Assembly (NCBI GenBank): GCA_022510725.1
Contig: JAFLSW010000003.1
Coordinates: 1 to 64,000, forward strand
DNA length: 64,000 nt
Direction: 5' to 3'
Source: Lachnospiraceae bacterium
GTDB lineage: Bacteria > Bacillota > Clostridia > Lachnospirales > Lachnospiraceae
The notes below the pieces were generated by a model. That model ran no database searches. It was not told the DNA's origin and worked only from the letters and a program-made list of their open reading frames with translations. The position numbers were made by a program, and so were the translations under genes. Shown in pieces: positions 38,142-48,292 of the stretch; the first letter of the stretch is position 1; each line of letters begins with the position of its first letter.

Positions 38142-40166
38142 TTATTTCCTGACAATGGCGTAATACAGCTTTGCAGTCAGACTGTATACCATGATATAGA
38201 CCAATGTAAATGCCAGATAGCAGCCTATTATGCTATACACAAACAGCCTTGTATTGCTTAAGTTTAATACGATCAGGATCTTTTCGATCAAGGGATAGGC
38301 AAAGGCCACATGCACCCCTGCCGTCAACAGCGGCAGGAAAAAAACCGTCAGGATCTGGGCGCGAATGGATGACTTTACATCCTCCTGACTCATGCCCACA
38401 TTCTGCATGATCACATATCTGTCCCTGTCATAATAGCCCTCGCTGATCTGCTTGTAATAGATCATCAAAATGGTTGCCATGGAGAAGATCAACCCCAGGA
38501 AAATACCGATGAAGAAAAAGGCTGTGTAAATGGAATAAAAACTACCTTCTCCATTGGCTCTGGACTCTCCGTAAACCTCCCTGAGCTCTCCGCTTTCTTC
38601 CAAAAGAGAAAGTCCTGCCACGATCTCCTTATGAGCTTCTATCTGTACTTCACTGCTGCCTTCCACATTAACGCCATACATGTAGCTGATAGAACCGACG
38701 GCATCTCCCTTTACTTCTTTTAACTGCTGATACAGCATCTCCAAGGCGGTCTTGGAGGGGACTACCACATAGTAGGTCGGCATGACATCAGCTTGGGCAT
38801 TATCAAAGAAATCATCCAGTCTTCCTGCAATGGTAAATTCCAGATCATCGACTACAAATTTGTCCGAAGGAATCTGTCCATAAGCGGAATAAACCAAAAC
38901 CTCCCCTTCATTCAGCACTGCATTTTCTTCCATGATCCGATTGTAATCATCCAGTACAACAAAGGTTAAGTCGGATAGATTATTAAGGCTTTCTGATATG
39001 GAAAGATTCTGAAGAGTCTCCATATCCGTAACAAATTTCTCTCCGTTCCAGACACCGGAAAAATAGACATATTCAAGCCCCTGTTCTTCAGTAGGAACAA
39101 GACCTTTTTCCTCTATAACCCGCCTAACCAGCTCATCCACCAAAGCGTAATTTTTGCCAAACTCATTTTCATGGACGCGAACCACATAGCTCATAGGATA
39201 ACGGCTTACGATCAGGTCCTTCACTCCCACCATCAAAGCGGTGGTAGATGAAACCGTGACCAACACCATAGTGGATAAGATACAGATGTTGGCAAGTCCT
39301 ACCGCATTTTGTTTCATACGGTACAGCATGCCGGAAATACCGATAAAGTTCCTTGTCTTATAATAAAACCGCTTATTTGACCGCAGGATCTTTAAGAGGG
39401 TAATGCTTCCTGCAGTAAACAGAAAATAGGTTCCGAAAATGACCAACAGCACCGCGATAAACATATTGGTAATGGCTACAAGAGGATTCTTGGTTGTTAT
39501 GGAGATGTAATAACCGGCTCCTAAACATACCAAGCCAAGCAATGCCAAAAACCACTTGGCCTTGGGTTCTTTTTCTCCTACATTGCTGCTTTGCAGCATT
39601 TGAATGGGTTTAAAGGTATATACCTTTCTCACTGTATTTAAGTACAGCAGAAAATAAATGACCGCAAACAAAATAATGGTAGTGATGATGGCTTTCCTGT
39701 ATATGTGAAATCCCAAAGGAACCTCTGCATCCAAGATCCGTAAGATCAAAAGGTACATCAGCTTATCTAAGGAAGTACCGAACAAAAGACCCAGGCCCAG
39801 AGAGAGGATGGCAAGATAAATGCTTTCCAGTCCCACCATTTTGGACAAGTGCTTTTTTTCCATGCCCAGTATGTGAAACAGACCGAATTCCTTTTCCCTT
39901 CTTTTGGTGATAAAGCTGTTGATATAAAAGAGAAAGATCACCGCAAAGACCCCTACTACATTGCTGCCGAAATTCAACACCTGCTTTACATTATCTCCTC
40001 CTGACAACTGAAGGATTCCTTCATTTAAAGACAGGGATTTCATGATGTAGAAAAAGGCAATGGTAATAACACAGGTAATCACATAGGGAACATAGATCTT
40101 GCTGTTTTTCCGAATATTGTTTGTGGCTAATCGTCCATAGAAAAAACTAGTCATACAACTCACCAC
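38142..40166 (-). CDS. BceB-like FtsX-family ABC permease
   Basis: About 10 TM segments with large central extracellular domain; FLFYINSFITKRREKEFGLFHILGMEKKHL. Confidence 0.9.
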   Translation of the reverse strand: MVSCMTSFFYGRLATNNIRKNSKIYVPYVITCVITIAFFYIMKSLSLNEGILQLSGGDNVKQVLNFGSNVVGVFAVIFLFYINSFITKRREKEFGLFHILGMEKKHLSKMVGLESIYLAILSLGLGLLFGTSLDKLMYLLILRILDAEVPLGFHIYRKAIITTIILFAVIYFLLYLNTVRKVYTFKPIQMLQSSNVGEKEPKAKWFLALLGLVCLGAGYYISITTKNPLVAITNMFIAVLLVIFGTYFLFTAGSITLLKILRSNKRFYYKTRNFIGISGMLYRMKQNAVGLANICILSTMVLVTVSSTTALMVGVKDLIVSRYPMSYVVRVHENEFGKNYALVDELVRRVIEEKGLVPTEEQGLEYVYFSGVWNGEKFVTDMETLQNLSISESLNNLSDLTFVVLDDYNRIMEENAVLNEGEVLVYSAYGQIPSDKFVVDDLEFTIAGRLDDFFDNAQADVMPTYYVVVPSKTALEMLYQQLKEVKGDAVGSISYMYGVNVEGSSEVQIEAHKEIVAGLSLLEESGELREVYGESRANGEGSFYSIYTAFFFIGIFLGLIFSMATILMIYYKQISEGYYDRDRYVIMQNVGMSQEDVKSSIRAQILTVFFLPLLTAGVHVAFAYPLIEKILIVLNLSNTRLFVYSIIGCYLAFTLVYIMVYSLTAKLYYAIVRK

Positions 40167-40914
40167 CTGTCGAAAGGAAAGTCAGGGTGTCAGAAATCTT
40201 TTGATACATTTCCTCATTGCTGTGATTGCCCCTGTAAAGCTGATGGAATACTTCTCCATCCTTAATAAACAACACTCTGCCTGCATGGCTTGCAGCTTTT
40301 ACGGAGTGGGTTACCATGAGAATGGTCTGTCCCTCTGTGTTGATCTTATTAAAAAGGTTTAACAACGCATCTGATGATGCGGAATCCAGCGCGCCGGTAG
40401 GCTCGTCAGCCAGGATCAGCTTTGGCTCCATAATCAGGGCTCTTGCTACCGCCACTCTCTGCTTTTGTCCACCGCTTATTTCATAGGGAAACTTACGGAG
40501 CAATTCGTGAATGCCCAGCTTGTATGCCATCTGCTCCACCTTTTCCCGAATCTCGGGATAGCCCTTCTTTGCCAGTACCAAAGGCAGGGAAATATTATCA
40601 TAAAGGGAAAAGGTATCTAAGAGATTAAATTCCTGAAATACAAATCCCAGATTATCCCTGCGGAAAGCTGACAACTCTTTCTCTTTTACTGTGGACATAT
40701 CCTTGCCGTCCAAAATGACTGCTCCTCCCGTAGGGGCATCCAAAGCTGCCAGAATGTTTAACAATGTGGTCTTGCCGGAACCGGATTCTCCCATGATGGC
40801 GATATACTCTCCCTGTTCCACCATAAAGGATACATTGGAAAGGGCTTCCACCTGATTACCGCCAAATCGTGTGGTATAAATCTTGTTCAGGCTTTTTACT
40901 TCTAAAATTGACAT
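40147..40914 (-). CDS. BceA-like ABC transporter ATP-binding protein
   Basis: Walker A GESGSGKTT, FVFQEFNLLDTFSLYDNISLPLVL, EISGGQKQRVAVARAL, LADEPTGALD. Confidence 0.95.
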   Translation of the reverse strand: MSILEVKSLNKIYTTRFGGNQVEALSNVSFMVEQGEYIAIMGESGSGKTTLLNILAALDAPTGGAVILDGKDMSTVKEKELSAFRRDNLGFVFQEFNLLDTFSLYDNISLPLVLAKKGYPEIREKVEQMAYKLGIHELLRKFPYEISGGQKQRVAVARALIMEPKLILADEPTGALDSASSDALLNLFNKINTEGQTILMVTHSVKAASHAGRVLFIKDGEVFHQLYRGNHSNEEMYQKISDTLTFLSTGGELYD

Positions 40915-41045
40915 TTTTCTGCCTCCTTTTGCATTGTATCCTTATTATGACAAAACAGCCTCCATGTCCGACATCGATTCTCGTGACATTTTGGCTGTTT
41001 ATTGTGACAATATTGTAAGATTTCAGGACTTTTTCTTAAAATTCA

Positions 41046-43427
41046 TTAGCCAAGCACAACGGTGATCTCATTGCTGTCCGAAAGCTTTTCTGCGGGAACA
41101 TAAGCATCTTCTAACTTCTCACCGTTTAAGATCAGCTCTTTGACGCCGCTTTCCACATGAGCGGAATTGTCCACTGTAATGTGCAGCTTCTTGCCTCTGA
41201 AGTTCTTTTCGATCTTGAAGCCATCCCAGGCGGAAGGAATGGAAGGAGAGATCGCTAATCCCTCTGCATCCGGTCTCATACCGCAGATACCTTCTACACA
41301 GCCCACCATAACAGTTGAAGCCGTACCGGTAAGCCAATGTACATGAGAACGGCCTTCATAAGGAGACGCCTTGCTTTCGGTAAACTGACCGTGAACATAG
41401 GGCTCCATGACACGGATCTCCGCTTTGTCGTTCATGGCAGCAGGTGAGCTTTCCAGGAAATACTCAAAGGCTCTGTTGCCGTGTCCCAAAAGGGCTTCTG
41501 CAAGGATCAGCCAGCCCTGGGACTGAGAGAAGATACCGCCGTTTTCCTTGGTATCGTCATTAAAGATGTGCATCAGGGCACCATCAAAATAATGCTCTTT
41601 GTAGGGCGGCTCCAAAAGCTTTGCTCCGTAAGGGGTATTAAGGATGTCATGAACGCTGTTCATGGCTTTTTCGCCCTGCTCGTCGGATGCAAACCGAGAG
41701 ATCACGCTCCAGGACTGGGGATTTAACCACATATTGGCTTCCGGATCTTTTTTGGCACCTACGATAACGCCGTCCTCCCGGATACCTCTGATGAAACGAT
41801 CCTCATCCCAGCATTTTTCAAGGGCTGCAGCAAGCTTACCCTGCACGCCGTCAATATATGCAATATAGTCATTGTCATTCTTTAAGTGAGCCATTTCCTT
41901 GATCACGGTCATAGCATAATAAAGCTGGAATGCCACGAAGGTGGACTCGCCCTTTGCACCCAGACGGAGACAGTCGTTCCAGTCTGCATGGAGTCCTGCC
42001 GGCATATCGTGATCTCCCAGACGCTCCATGGAGAAGCGGATAGCATTTTTCAGATGGTCATATACCGTATCCTCTCCGCCGTTAGCATAGACGATCACTT
42101 CATCCAAAAATGCCTTGTTGCCGCTTTCGCCGATATACTTCACTACGGTAGGGAAGAGCCAAAGGGCATCGTCTGCACGATAAGAAGGATGACCGGTTTC
42201 TTTTACGTATTCCGGATCATCGGGCGTATTCTCATGGCCTGCCTTGTGGTCAAATTTCACCAGGGGAAGTCCACCACCATTGTCCACCTGAGCTGACAGC
42301 ATAAAGCGGATCTTTTCCAGGGCCATTTCCGGATCCAAGTGGATGATACCCTGAATATCCTGTACCGTATCGCGATAGCCGTAGCCGTTTCTCAGACCGC
42401 AGTAGATAAAGGATGCGGCTCTGGACCAAACAAAGGTAATGAAACACTGATAAGCGTTCCATACATTGATCATGTTGTTGAATTCTTCGGAAGGTGTTTC
42501 CACCTGGAAGTTTTCCAGCTGACCGTGCCAGTAATTTTTAAGCTTTGCTACTTCCTCATCTACCTTGCCCGGTGTCTTGTATTCATCCAAGATCTTGGCA
42601 GCCTCTTCACTGCTTCTCTGACCCAGAACATAGATAAGCTCTGCTGTCTGACCGGGTTTTAAAACGATATCGGACTGCAGTGCGCCGCAGGAATTGCTGT
42701 TAAAATTCATCACATTGTCGCACTTGCCGTTTTCTACCGCAATAGGATTGGAGTAAGTCCTGTAAGGGCCGATGAAATTGGAAAGATTTCCGCATGCAGC
42801 ACTGACTTTCTCTCCCACCATGCCAAAGAATCTGTCACGGCGATCCTTTTTGCTGTTTTCACAAATGGACTGTACGATCCGATTTTCTTCAAATCTGGTC
42901 TGAGTAATGAACAGGGAATACTGGAGATTAACCTGATCCTGTTCATAATTATCCTCATTGGTAAACTCTACAAAACCAAAGAGGGAAAGATTTCTGTCTG
43001 TATCGCCGTTGTTGGTCACCTTTGCCCGCCATACTTCATATGTCTTTTGATAAGGCACATAGTAGGTAACTTCGGACTTGATATCCGTATACTCGGCAGA
43101 GATCACGGTATATGCGGTACCGTGACGGCACTCACTTTTATACTTGTCCAAAGGCTTGCCTACGGGCTGCCAGGAAGCGGACCAATAATCCTTTGCATCA
43201 TTGTCACGGATATAGATATATCTGCCGGGAAGGGCCATTTCCGAATTAAAACGGAAACGGGTAATACGTCCGTTTGCACCCGACTTTACAAAACTGTAAC
43301 CGGCAGCATTGTTGGATATCATTGCGCCGTATTCCGGATCCCCCAGGTAGTTTGCCCAAGAGGTAGGGGTTGCCGGATTGGTGATCACATATTCCTTGTT
43401 TTCAAGATCAAAATGTCCGTAATTCAT
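41046..43427 (-). CDS. GH94 family glycoside phosphorylase (cellobiose phosphorylase-like)
   Basis: MNYGHFDLENKEYVITNPATPTSWANYLGDPEYGAMISNNAAGYSF, RNGYGYRDTVQDIQG, HADWNDCL, GTASTVM. Confidence 0.92.
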   Translation of the reverse strand: MNYGHFDLENKEYVITNPATPTSWANYLGDPEYGAMISNNAAGYSFVKSGANGRITRFRFNSEMALPGRYIYIRDNDAKDYWSASWQPVGKPLDKYKSECRHGTAYTVISAEYTDIKSEVTYYVPYQKTYEVWRAKVTNNGDTDRNLSLFGFVEFTNEDNYEQDQVNLQYSLFITQTRFEENRIVQSICENSKKDRRDRFFGMVGEKVSAACGNLSNFIGPYRTYSNPIAVENGKCDNVMNFNSNSCGALQSDIVLKPGQTAELIYVLGQRSSEEAAKILDEYKTPGKVDEEVAKLKNYWHGQLENFQVETPSEEFNNMINVWNAYQCFITFVWSRAASFIYCGLRNGYGYRDTVQDIQGIIHLDPEMALEKIRFMLSAQVDNGGGLPLVKFDHKAGHENTPDDPEYVKETGHPSYRADDALWLFPTVVKYIGESGNKAFLDEVIVYANGGEDTVYDHLKNAIRFSMERLGDHDMPAGLHADWNDCLRLGAKGESTFVAFQLYYAMTVIKEMAHLKNDNDYIAYIDGVQGKLAAALEKCWDEDRFIRGIREDGVIVGAKKDPEANMWLNPQSWSVISRFASDEQGEKAMNSVHDILNTPYGAKLLEPPYKEHYFDGALMHIFNDDTKENGGIFSQSQGWLILAEALLGHGNRAFEYFLESSPAAMNDKAEIRVMEPYVHGQFTESKASPYEGRSHVHWLTGTASTVMVGCVEGICGMRPDAEGLAISPSIPSAWDGFKIEKNFRGKKLHITVDNSAHVESGVKELILNGEKLEDAYVPAEKLSDSNEITVVLG

Positions 43428-43472
43428 CGAAGCGTCTCCTTTTCAATATAAATTGGAAATAACTGCTATTTC

Positions 43473-43501
43473 ATCATACCTTACTTTTTATCCTTTTTCA
43501 A
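43473..43501 (-). promoter_or_regulatory. Promoter TTGAAA-N17-TATGAT for GH94 gene
   Basis: RC TATGAT 43473-43478, RC TTGAAA 43496-43501. Confidence 0.65.
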
Positions 43502-44514
43502 TGAGAAAGAGGGGAAAAATAAAGAACTGCCACAGTTCCTTCTCCCGGCACAGAATCCACTTTCACTAATACACCCAGCATGTCCGCCGTGCGTTTTACA
43601 AGATATAAGCCGATACCCGTAGATTTTTTATCCGCCCTGCCATTGTAGCCGGTATATCCCTTTTCAAAAATTCTGGGCAGGTCTTCCTTGGCAATACCGA
43701 TGCCCGTATCCCGTATCATTACCGTGGAATCTTCCCCCACTTCGATGGTGATATGTCCTTTGTCCGTATATTTTACCGCATTGGATAAAAGCTGCTCTAT
43801 CATAAAGGTCAGCCACTTTTTGTCCGTAAGGACTTTTTGATCCGTTCCCTCATATTTGACCTGCAATCCCTTTGCCACAAACCAGGAGGCATACTTGCGG
43901 ATGCAGCTGCGAATGATATCGTCTAGGGAATATTCCTTTATGACCAGATCCCGCTCCTCGCCTTCCAAGCGGAAATGGGACAATACCATGTCTACATACT
44001 GTTCGATCTTAAACAGCTCCAGCAAAAGCTTTTCATTTTCCTTGGTATCCTCTTCCTGCAGACAAAGCCGCATGACTGCAATAGGGGTTTTGATCTGATG
44101 CACCCATGTGGAGTAATAATCTACACTTTCTTCTTTAAAATATTGAAGACGGCTTTTTTCTTTTGTCGTATTTTCCAACCATTTGATCAAAAGCTCTCTG
44201 TAATTGTTTTCTTCCAGATTTCTTGCCTCTGGAAGCTGAGACGCCATGAGCCATTGACCTTCCAATAAATTGCGAAATGTTTTATACCGACGATAATAGG
44301 TTAAAAAGTGAATGGGCACGATAACCAGGCACAAAAGCAGGGACAAAAAGACGGCATAGCCCACCGCTTCCATGTTGACCCGATAGAGATAAAGGACACC
44401 GGAAAAAATACCTACTACCACAAGATAAAAGAAAACAGTCATGCGGTACTGGTAAAGATAGGCAAGAAAAACGGAAAATATGGAGTTGGATCTTTGAGAT
44501 CCTTTTTCCGGCAT
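43498..44514 (-). CDS. BceS-like intramembrane-sensing histidine kinase
   Basis: Two short N-terminal TM helices, WVHQIKTPIAVMRL H-box, DTGIGIAKEDLPRIFEKGYTGYNGR. Start MPEKGSQ at 44514 with SD AAAGGAG. Confidence 0.9.
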   Translation of the reverse strand: MPEKGSQRSNSIFSVFLAYLYQYRMTVFFYLVVVGIFSGVLYLYRVNMEAVGYAVFLSLLLCLVIVPIHFLTYYRRYKTFRNLLEGQWLMASQLPEARNLEENNYRELLIKWLENTTKEKSRLQYFKEESVDYYSTWVHQIKTPIAVMRLCLQEEDTKENEKLLLELFKIEQYVDMVLSHFRLEGEERDLVIKEYSLDDIIRSCIRKYASWFVAKGLQVKYEGTDQKVLTDKKWLTFMIEQLLSNAVKYTDKGHITIEVGEDSTVMIRDTGIGIAKEDLPRIFEKGYTGYNGRADKKSTGIGLYLVKRTADMLGVLVKVDSVPGEGTVAVLYFSPLSH

Positions 44515-44575
44515 GTCATTTTGCTCCTTTTGATTAAAGTGTATTATACCATGATTACGCTTTGCTTCATCATGG

Positions 44576-44633
44576 TTCGCGCACATTCGCCAAATGTCTG
44601 CTTCGCAGCCGCTTGGCTCATTGTGTTCGCGAA
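44576..44633. repeat. 58-nt multi-level imperfect palindrome
   Basis: TTCGCG-CACA...TGTGTTCGCGAA outer stem, GCCAA/TTGGC middle, CTGC-TTC-GCAG inner. Confidence 0.6.
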
Positions 44634-44648
44634 TATTATATCAGATAA

Positions 44649-44677
44649 TTGACAATTTGTAAGGGGTGTGCTTAGAT
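44649..44677 (+). promoter_or_regulatory. Putative promoter TTGACA-N17-TTAGAT for gene at 44719
   Basis: TTGACA 44649-44654, TTAGAT 44672-44677. Confidence 0.55.
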
Positions 44678-44718
44678 GAAAGCAAGTGGGATGAATTGGC
44701 ATTCGCGGAGGAAATATT

Positions 44719-45477
44719 TTGAAACAAGATCAGAAGGAAAAAGAAAATCCTAAGACATTCAAATGGTATTTAGATAAAATACTGATGGTGGCGGTGGCAG
44801 TATTTTTCATAACAGGCCTTGTGATCTGGATCGTAGCAACAGAAAACGACAACATGACAATGATGTTTGTCGGTGCGGCTATGATACCGGGGACAGGTCT
44901 TTTCATAGCTCCGAATATTGTCTTGACGGCGATCAAAGACAGCAAAGAATGGAAAAGCAGAACATTTAAAGATCGACAGGGCAGGTCTTTTAGCCGCCAA
45001 CTCCACAATGAGGATTTCTTCTACGAGATCACATATCCGTCGCCCTGCCATTCAAAAATCCTTTGGGGTGTTATTCGCGAAGCCATACTGAATTTTGGAG
45101 TCTTGATAATCCCTATTGTCTATTTTATTATCAGAAATGTCATCCTGTTTATTTTTGGAATGAGCAGATTTGAGGGTAAAGCGGTTTTGTTCCTACTGAT
45201 CATCGTTGCCATTCTTATCCCGGCATTTTCATATAACCTAACATGCTCGATATGCAGAATACGCACAGTTCTCCGCCGTGAGTACGGCGTCTACCACGCT
45301 GTGGTAAGCAAAGCCAACGGGTTAGACATGTATATCACAGGCCAAAATGGCAAGGTATATAAATTTGAATATTGCAGATGCCTTGGTATTCGGGCGAAAA
45401 AAATACATAATACCAGGGTTATTCTTGTTTTCGTACCGGACGAGGTGTATCTGCTTCCTTATTATAAGCAGTCATAA
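44719..45477 (+). CDS. Hypothetical membrane protein (TTG start)
   Basis: SD GGAGGAA before TTG; four predicted TM helices. Confidence 0.7.
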   Translation: MKQDQKEKENPKTFKWYLDKILMVAVAVFFITGLVIWIVATENDNMTMMFVGAAMIPGTGLFIAPNIVLTAIKDSKEWKSRTFKDRQGRSFSRQLHNEDFFYEITYPSPCHSKILWGVIREAILNFGVLIIPIVYFIIRNVILFIFGMSRFEGKAVLFLLIIVAILIPAFSYNLTCSICRIRTVLRREYGVYHAVVSKANGLDMYITGQNGKVYKFEYCRCLGIRAKKIHNTRVILVFVPDEVYLLPYYKQS

Positions 45478-45493
45478 TACTCTGAAAGGATAA

Positions 45494-46168
45494 TCAGCCA
45501 TCTATGATATATCCCTCTCCCGTCTTCGTCCTGATGAAGTCCATCAATCCGATGGACTCCAATCTTTTACGAAGCCTTGTGATGTTCACCGTCAAAGTAT
45601 TTTCTTCTACATAGCAGTCGTCTTCCCAGAGCCGTTTCATCAGTGTATTCCTGCTGACTACTTTCCCTTTATTTTCCATCAGGGTATGAAGGATGCGGAA
45701 TTCATTCTTGCTCAATTCCACCTTTTCTTTCTGATATAGCAAAGTCATATCATTTAAGTTTAAGATGGCACCCTTTTGTTCCAGGACAGGCACTTGATCT
45801 TTGAAGTCGTAGGCTCTTCTTAGCACTGCCTGTACCTTGGCATTCAATACATTCAGATCAAAGGGCTTGGCAATAAAATCATCGCCGCCCATGTTCATGG
45901 CCATGACAATATTCATATTGTCGGCTGCCGAGGAGATAAAGATCACCGGCACGCCGGAGATCTTGCGGATTTCCGTGCACCAATGATAGCCGTTGAAAAA
46001 GGGCAGCATAATATCCACTAGGACCAGATGAGGATCAAAGTCCGTAAATTCTTTTATAACATTTTGAAAATCCTGTATCAGCGCGGTCTCATTTCCCCAT
46101 GCATCTAATTGTCTTTTTACAGCGTCTGCCAAAGCAGGATCGTCTTCAATGATCAGAATCCGATACAT
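45494..46168 (-). CDS. OmpR-family response regulator (BceR-like)
   Basis: IEDDPAL, LVDIMLPFFNGYHWCTEIRK, FISSAAD, FIAKPFDLNVL, winged helix C-terminus. Confidence 0.92.
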   Translation of the reverse strand: MYRILIIEDDPALADAVKRQLDAWGNETALIQDFQNVIKEFTDFDPHLVLVDIMLPFFNGYHWCTEIRKISGVPVIFISSAADNMNIVMAMNMGGDDFIAKPFDLNVLNAKVQAVLRRAYDFKDQVPVLEQKGAILNLNDMTLLYQKEKVELSKNEFRILHTLMENKGKVVSRNTLMKRLWEDDCYVEENTLTVNITRLRKRLESIGLMDFIRTKTGEGYIIDG

Positions 46169-46221
46169 ATGTTTTCCCTTTCCAAATAATCCTTCTGCTC
46201 ATATCTTATGATTCTGTTTTC

Positions 46222-46250
46222 ATTCTATATTGCTGTCATTTTCCCGTCAA
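46222..46250 (-). promoter_or_regulatory. Promoter TTGACG-N17-TAGAAT for bceR-like gene
   Basis: RC TAGAAT 46222-46227, RC TTGACG 46245-46250. Confidence 0.6.
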
Positions 46251-46270
46251 CATGTAACTTCAAACTACAT

Positions 46271-46963
46271 TTATGCCAGCTTGCTCTTTTTGAATATAAC
46301 CACAAAGATAACTGCTGCAATCAGAATATTTACCCCGATAACGCCTACATTCATCACATCAAATTCCAGATCGTTTATTTGACCAAGCATACGGCTGATC
46401 TGCTCAGAATATATGACTTTTGCCATTTTTTCAATAGTGCTGTTAAACAAAGACAACATGGGAACAAAGGAAAAAATCATCATAACAGGTACGGCTACGG
46501 AAGTTGCCATCATCTGTGTTTTGCTCCAGACCCCTATGATCGCCCCAATCAGCAGTGAGGTCAAAATTCCTACTGCCATAATGCACATAAATACAATGCT
46601 TGTTTGCAGATCATATCCGCCTGCAGCACAGATCACAACACTGCCCAGCATACAAGCAAACCAAACATAGCTGCCAACCCCTAATAGATATTCATAGGGC
46701 TTTACATTGGACATGATCAGAACCCTAAGTGTGTTCTTTTCTTTCTCCTCTGATATGATAGCGGATATACTGGTTAATGGCGCCATTCCTATGTACATAG
46801 TGGCAAATAAGTTTACAAAGAAATTTTCCGGCATATCCTGTATCTTGATCGCGTTGTTCATGATCAATGTCATGACAGGAAACAGGATAAACTGAATCAA
46901 AACCGTCTTGTTCTTCAGGGTATCTTTTAACTGTTTTTTAAAAATTGCTGCTACATTGTTCAT
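46271..46963 (-). CDS. ABC-2 type permease
   Basis: Six hydrophobic segments (FKKQLKDTLKNKTVLIQFILFPVMTLIM). Confidence 0.85.
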   Translation of the reverse strand: MNNVAAIFKKQLKDTLKNKTVLIQFILFPVMTLIMNNAIKIQDMPENFFVNLFATMYIGMAPLTSISAIISEEKEKNTLRVLIMSNVKPYEYLLGVGSYVWFACMLGSVVICAAGGYDLQTSIVFMCIMAVGILTSLLIGAIIGVWSKTQMMATSVAVPVMMIFSFVPMLSLFNSTIEKMAKVIYSEQISRMLGQINDLEFDVMNVGVIGVNILIAAVIFVVIFKKSKLA

Positions 46964-46964
46964 G

Positions 46965-47813
46965 TTACTCTAATCCCCTTCCTGTAAGTTCGATAAAAGC
47001 AGTTTCCAGTGTCGGTTCCGTAGAATGGATCGCCTCGATCATGTTTTTTTCGAGATAATCTTTTACTGCCGAAGCGGAAGTGCTGTTGTTTTCCAACATA
47101 ACTTCTTTGCCATCCTTTAGTGTTATATGCAGCTTATTCATATGATTATATTTTCTGCAGATATCCGCCGGCTTTCCATATTCTATAATGTCGCCTTTAC
47201 TCAGCAAAGCTACATAGTCGCAAAGGCTTTCTGCTTCAAACATATTATGTGTTGTAAGAAAAATCGTCGTTCCCTTCTTCTTTTGTTCCGCCAAAATGCT
47301 ATGTATTTCTTTTGTCGTTGCAGGATCAAGCCCGGAAGTCGGTTCATCCAGAAAAAGTAATTTCGCATCGTTCATCAACGCCCTGGCTAAGGAAAGTCTG
47401 TTTTTCATGCCTTTTGAAAGCTTTGAAACAGCAGTCCCCCGCGCTTCATACAGCCCAATGCTTTTTAATGTGTCATTGATCGTGCTGCGGGAAATACGAT
47501 AGATATCCGCATAAAAAGCCAAATTATCATAAACAGACAGGCGCTCATACAGACCATAATTATCCATCATTGCGCCGATCTGCCCATGCTCTGATGCAGT
47601 CAAATTTCTCGTGTCTTTTCCCAGCAGTTCTGCCGAACCGCTATCCTGCCTCAGTTGCCCTGTCAATATCTTTATAAGGGTAGTTTTTCCTGCTCCCGAG
47701 GGACCTAACAACCCAAAGATATTTCCATTTTCCACATGAAAAGAAATATCATTTAAAACCTGTTTTTCTGCAAATTTGATAGAAAGATCATTTGCTGTTA
47801 TTGCATAACTCAT
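46965..47813 (-). CDS. ABC transporter ATP-binding protein
   Basis: GPSGAGKTTLIK, LSKGMKNRLSLARAL, LFLDEPTSGLD. Confidence 0.94.
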   Translation of the reverse strand: MSYAITANDLSIKFAEKQVLNDISFHVENGNIFGLLGPSGAGKTTLIKILTGQLRQDSGSAELLGKDTRNLTASEHGQIGAMMDNYGLYERLSVYDNLAFYADIYRISRSTINDTLKSIGLYEARGTAVSKLSKGMKNRLSLARALMNDAKLLFLDEPTSGLDPATTKEIHSILAEQKKKGTTIFLTTHNMFEAESLCDYVALLSKGDIIEYGKPADICRKYNHMNKLHITLKDGKEVMLENNSTSASAVKDYLEKNMIEAIHSTEPTLETAFIELTGRGLE

Positions 47814-48292
47814 TTTTTATTTTCCTCCTTTTCTTTCAAGCGCTGCAAAGCTTCCTCCATACGCTTGTTTTCAATTTTTTCCTGAACGGTCACTACTGTA
47901 TAGGTTCCGAGAAAGGATAGTCCGAAGCAGACAAAAAACATTGCCCAGGGCTGCCACATATTTACGGGAAACCAGTTAAATATAATGATAAAAGCAGCAA
48001 TGATGATCACGATGATCGTTAACATACAAATTGTTCGCAGCCAAATAGGCATTTTCTGTATGATCACATCTGTAAAAAACACAAAGCGCACTCCTGTTAT
48101 AAGAAAAGAGACACATAAAAACTGTAATGTGATCCCCACGGGTATCCCTTGATCTCCAAGCTTAAAGATTGCCGAGATATCCTTTGCATCGTTTCCAAAA
48201 ACCAGGCAGAAAATATTCAGAACCAATATTGCAAATCCAAATATGATCATCACTTGTGCCAGATAATCAAAAATTGTTTTCTTTTCGTCCAT
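47810..48292 (-). CDS. DUF3021-like four-TM membrane protein
   Basis: Four TM segments (ITLQFLCVSFLITGVRFVFFTDVIIQKM); located between LytTR and ABC genes. Confidence 0.75.
   Translation of the reverse strand: MDEKKTIFDYLAQVMIIFGFAILVLNIFCLVFGNDAKDISAIFKLGDQGIPVGITLQFLCVSFLITGVRFVFFTDVIIQKMPIWLRTICMLTIIVIIIAAFIIIFNWFPVNMWQPWAMFFVCFGLSFLGTYTVVTVQEKIENKRMEEALQRLKEKEENKK

Noticed and set aside
44676-44752. Possible leader peptide MKASGMNWHSRRKYFETRSEGKRKS upstream of the gene at 44719
   Set aside because: Its ATG overlaps the predicted -10 box TTAGAT (44672-44677), so it probably lies upstream of the transcription start.
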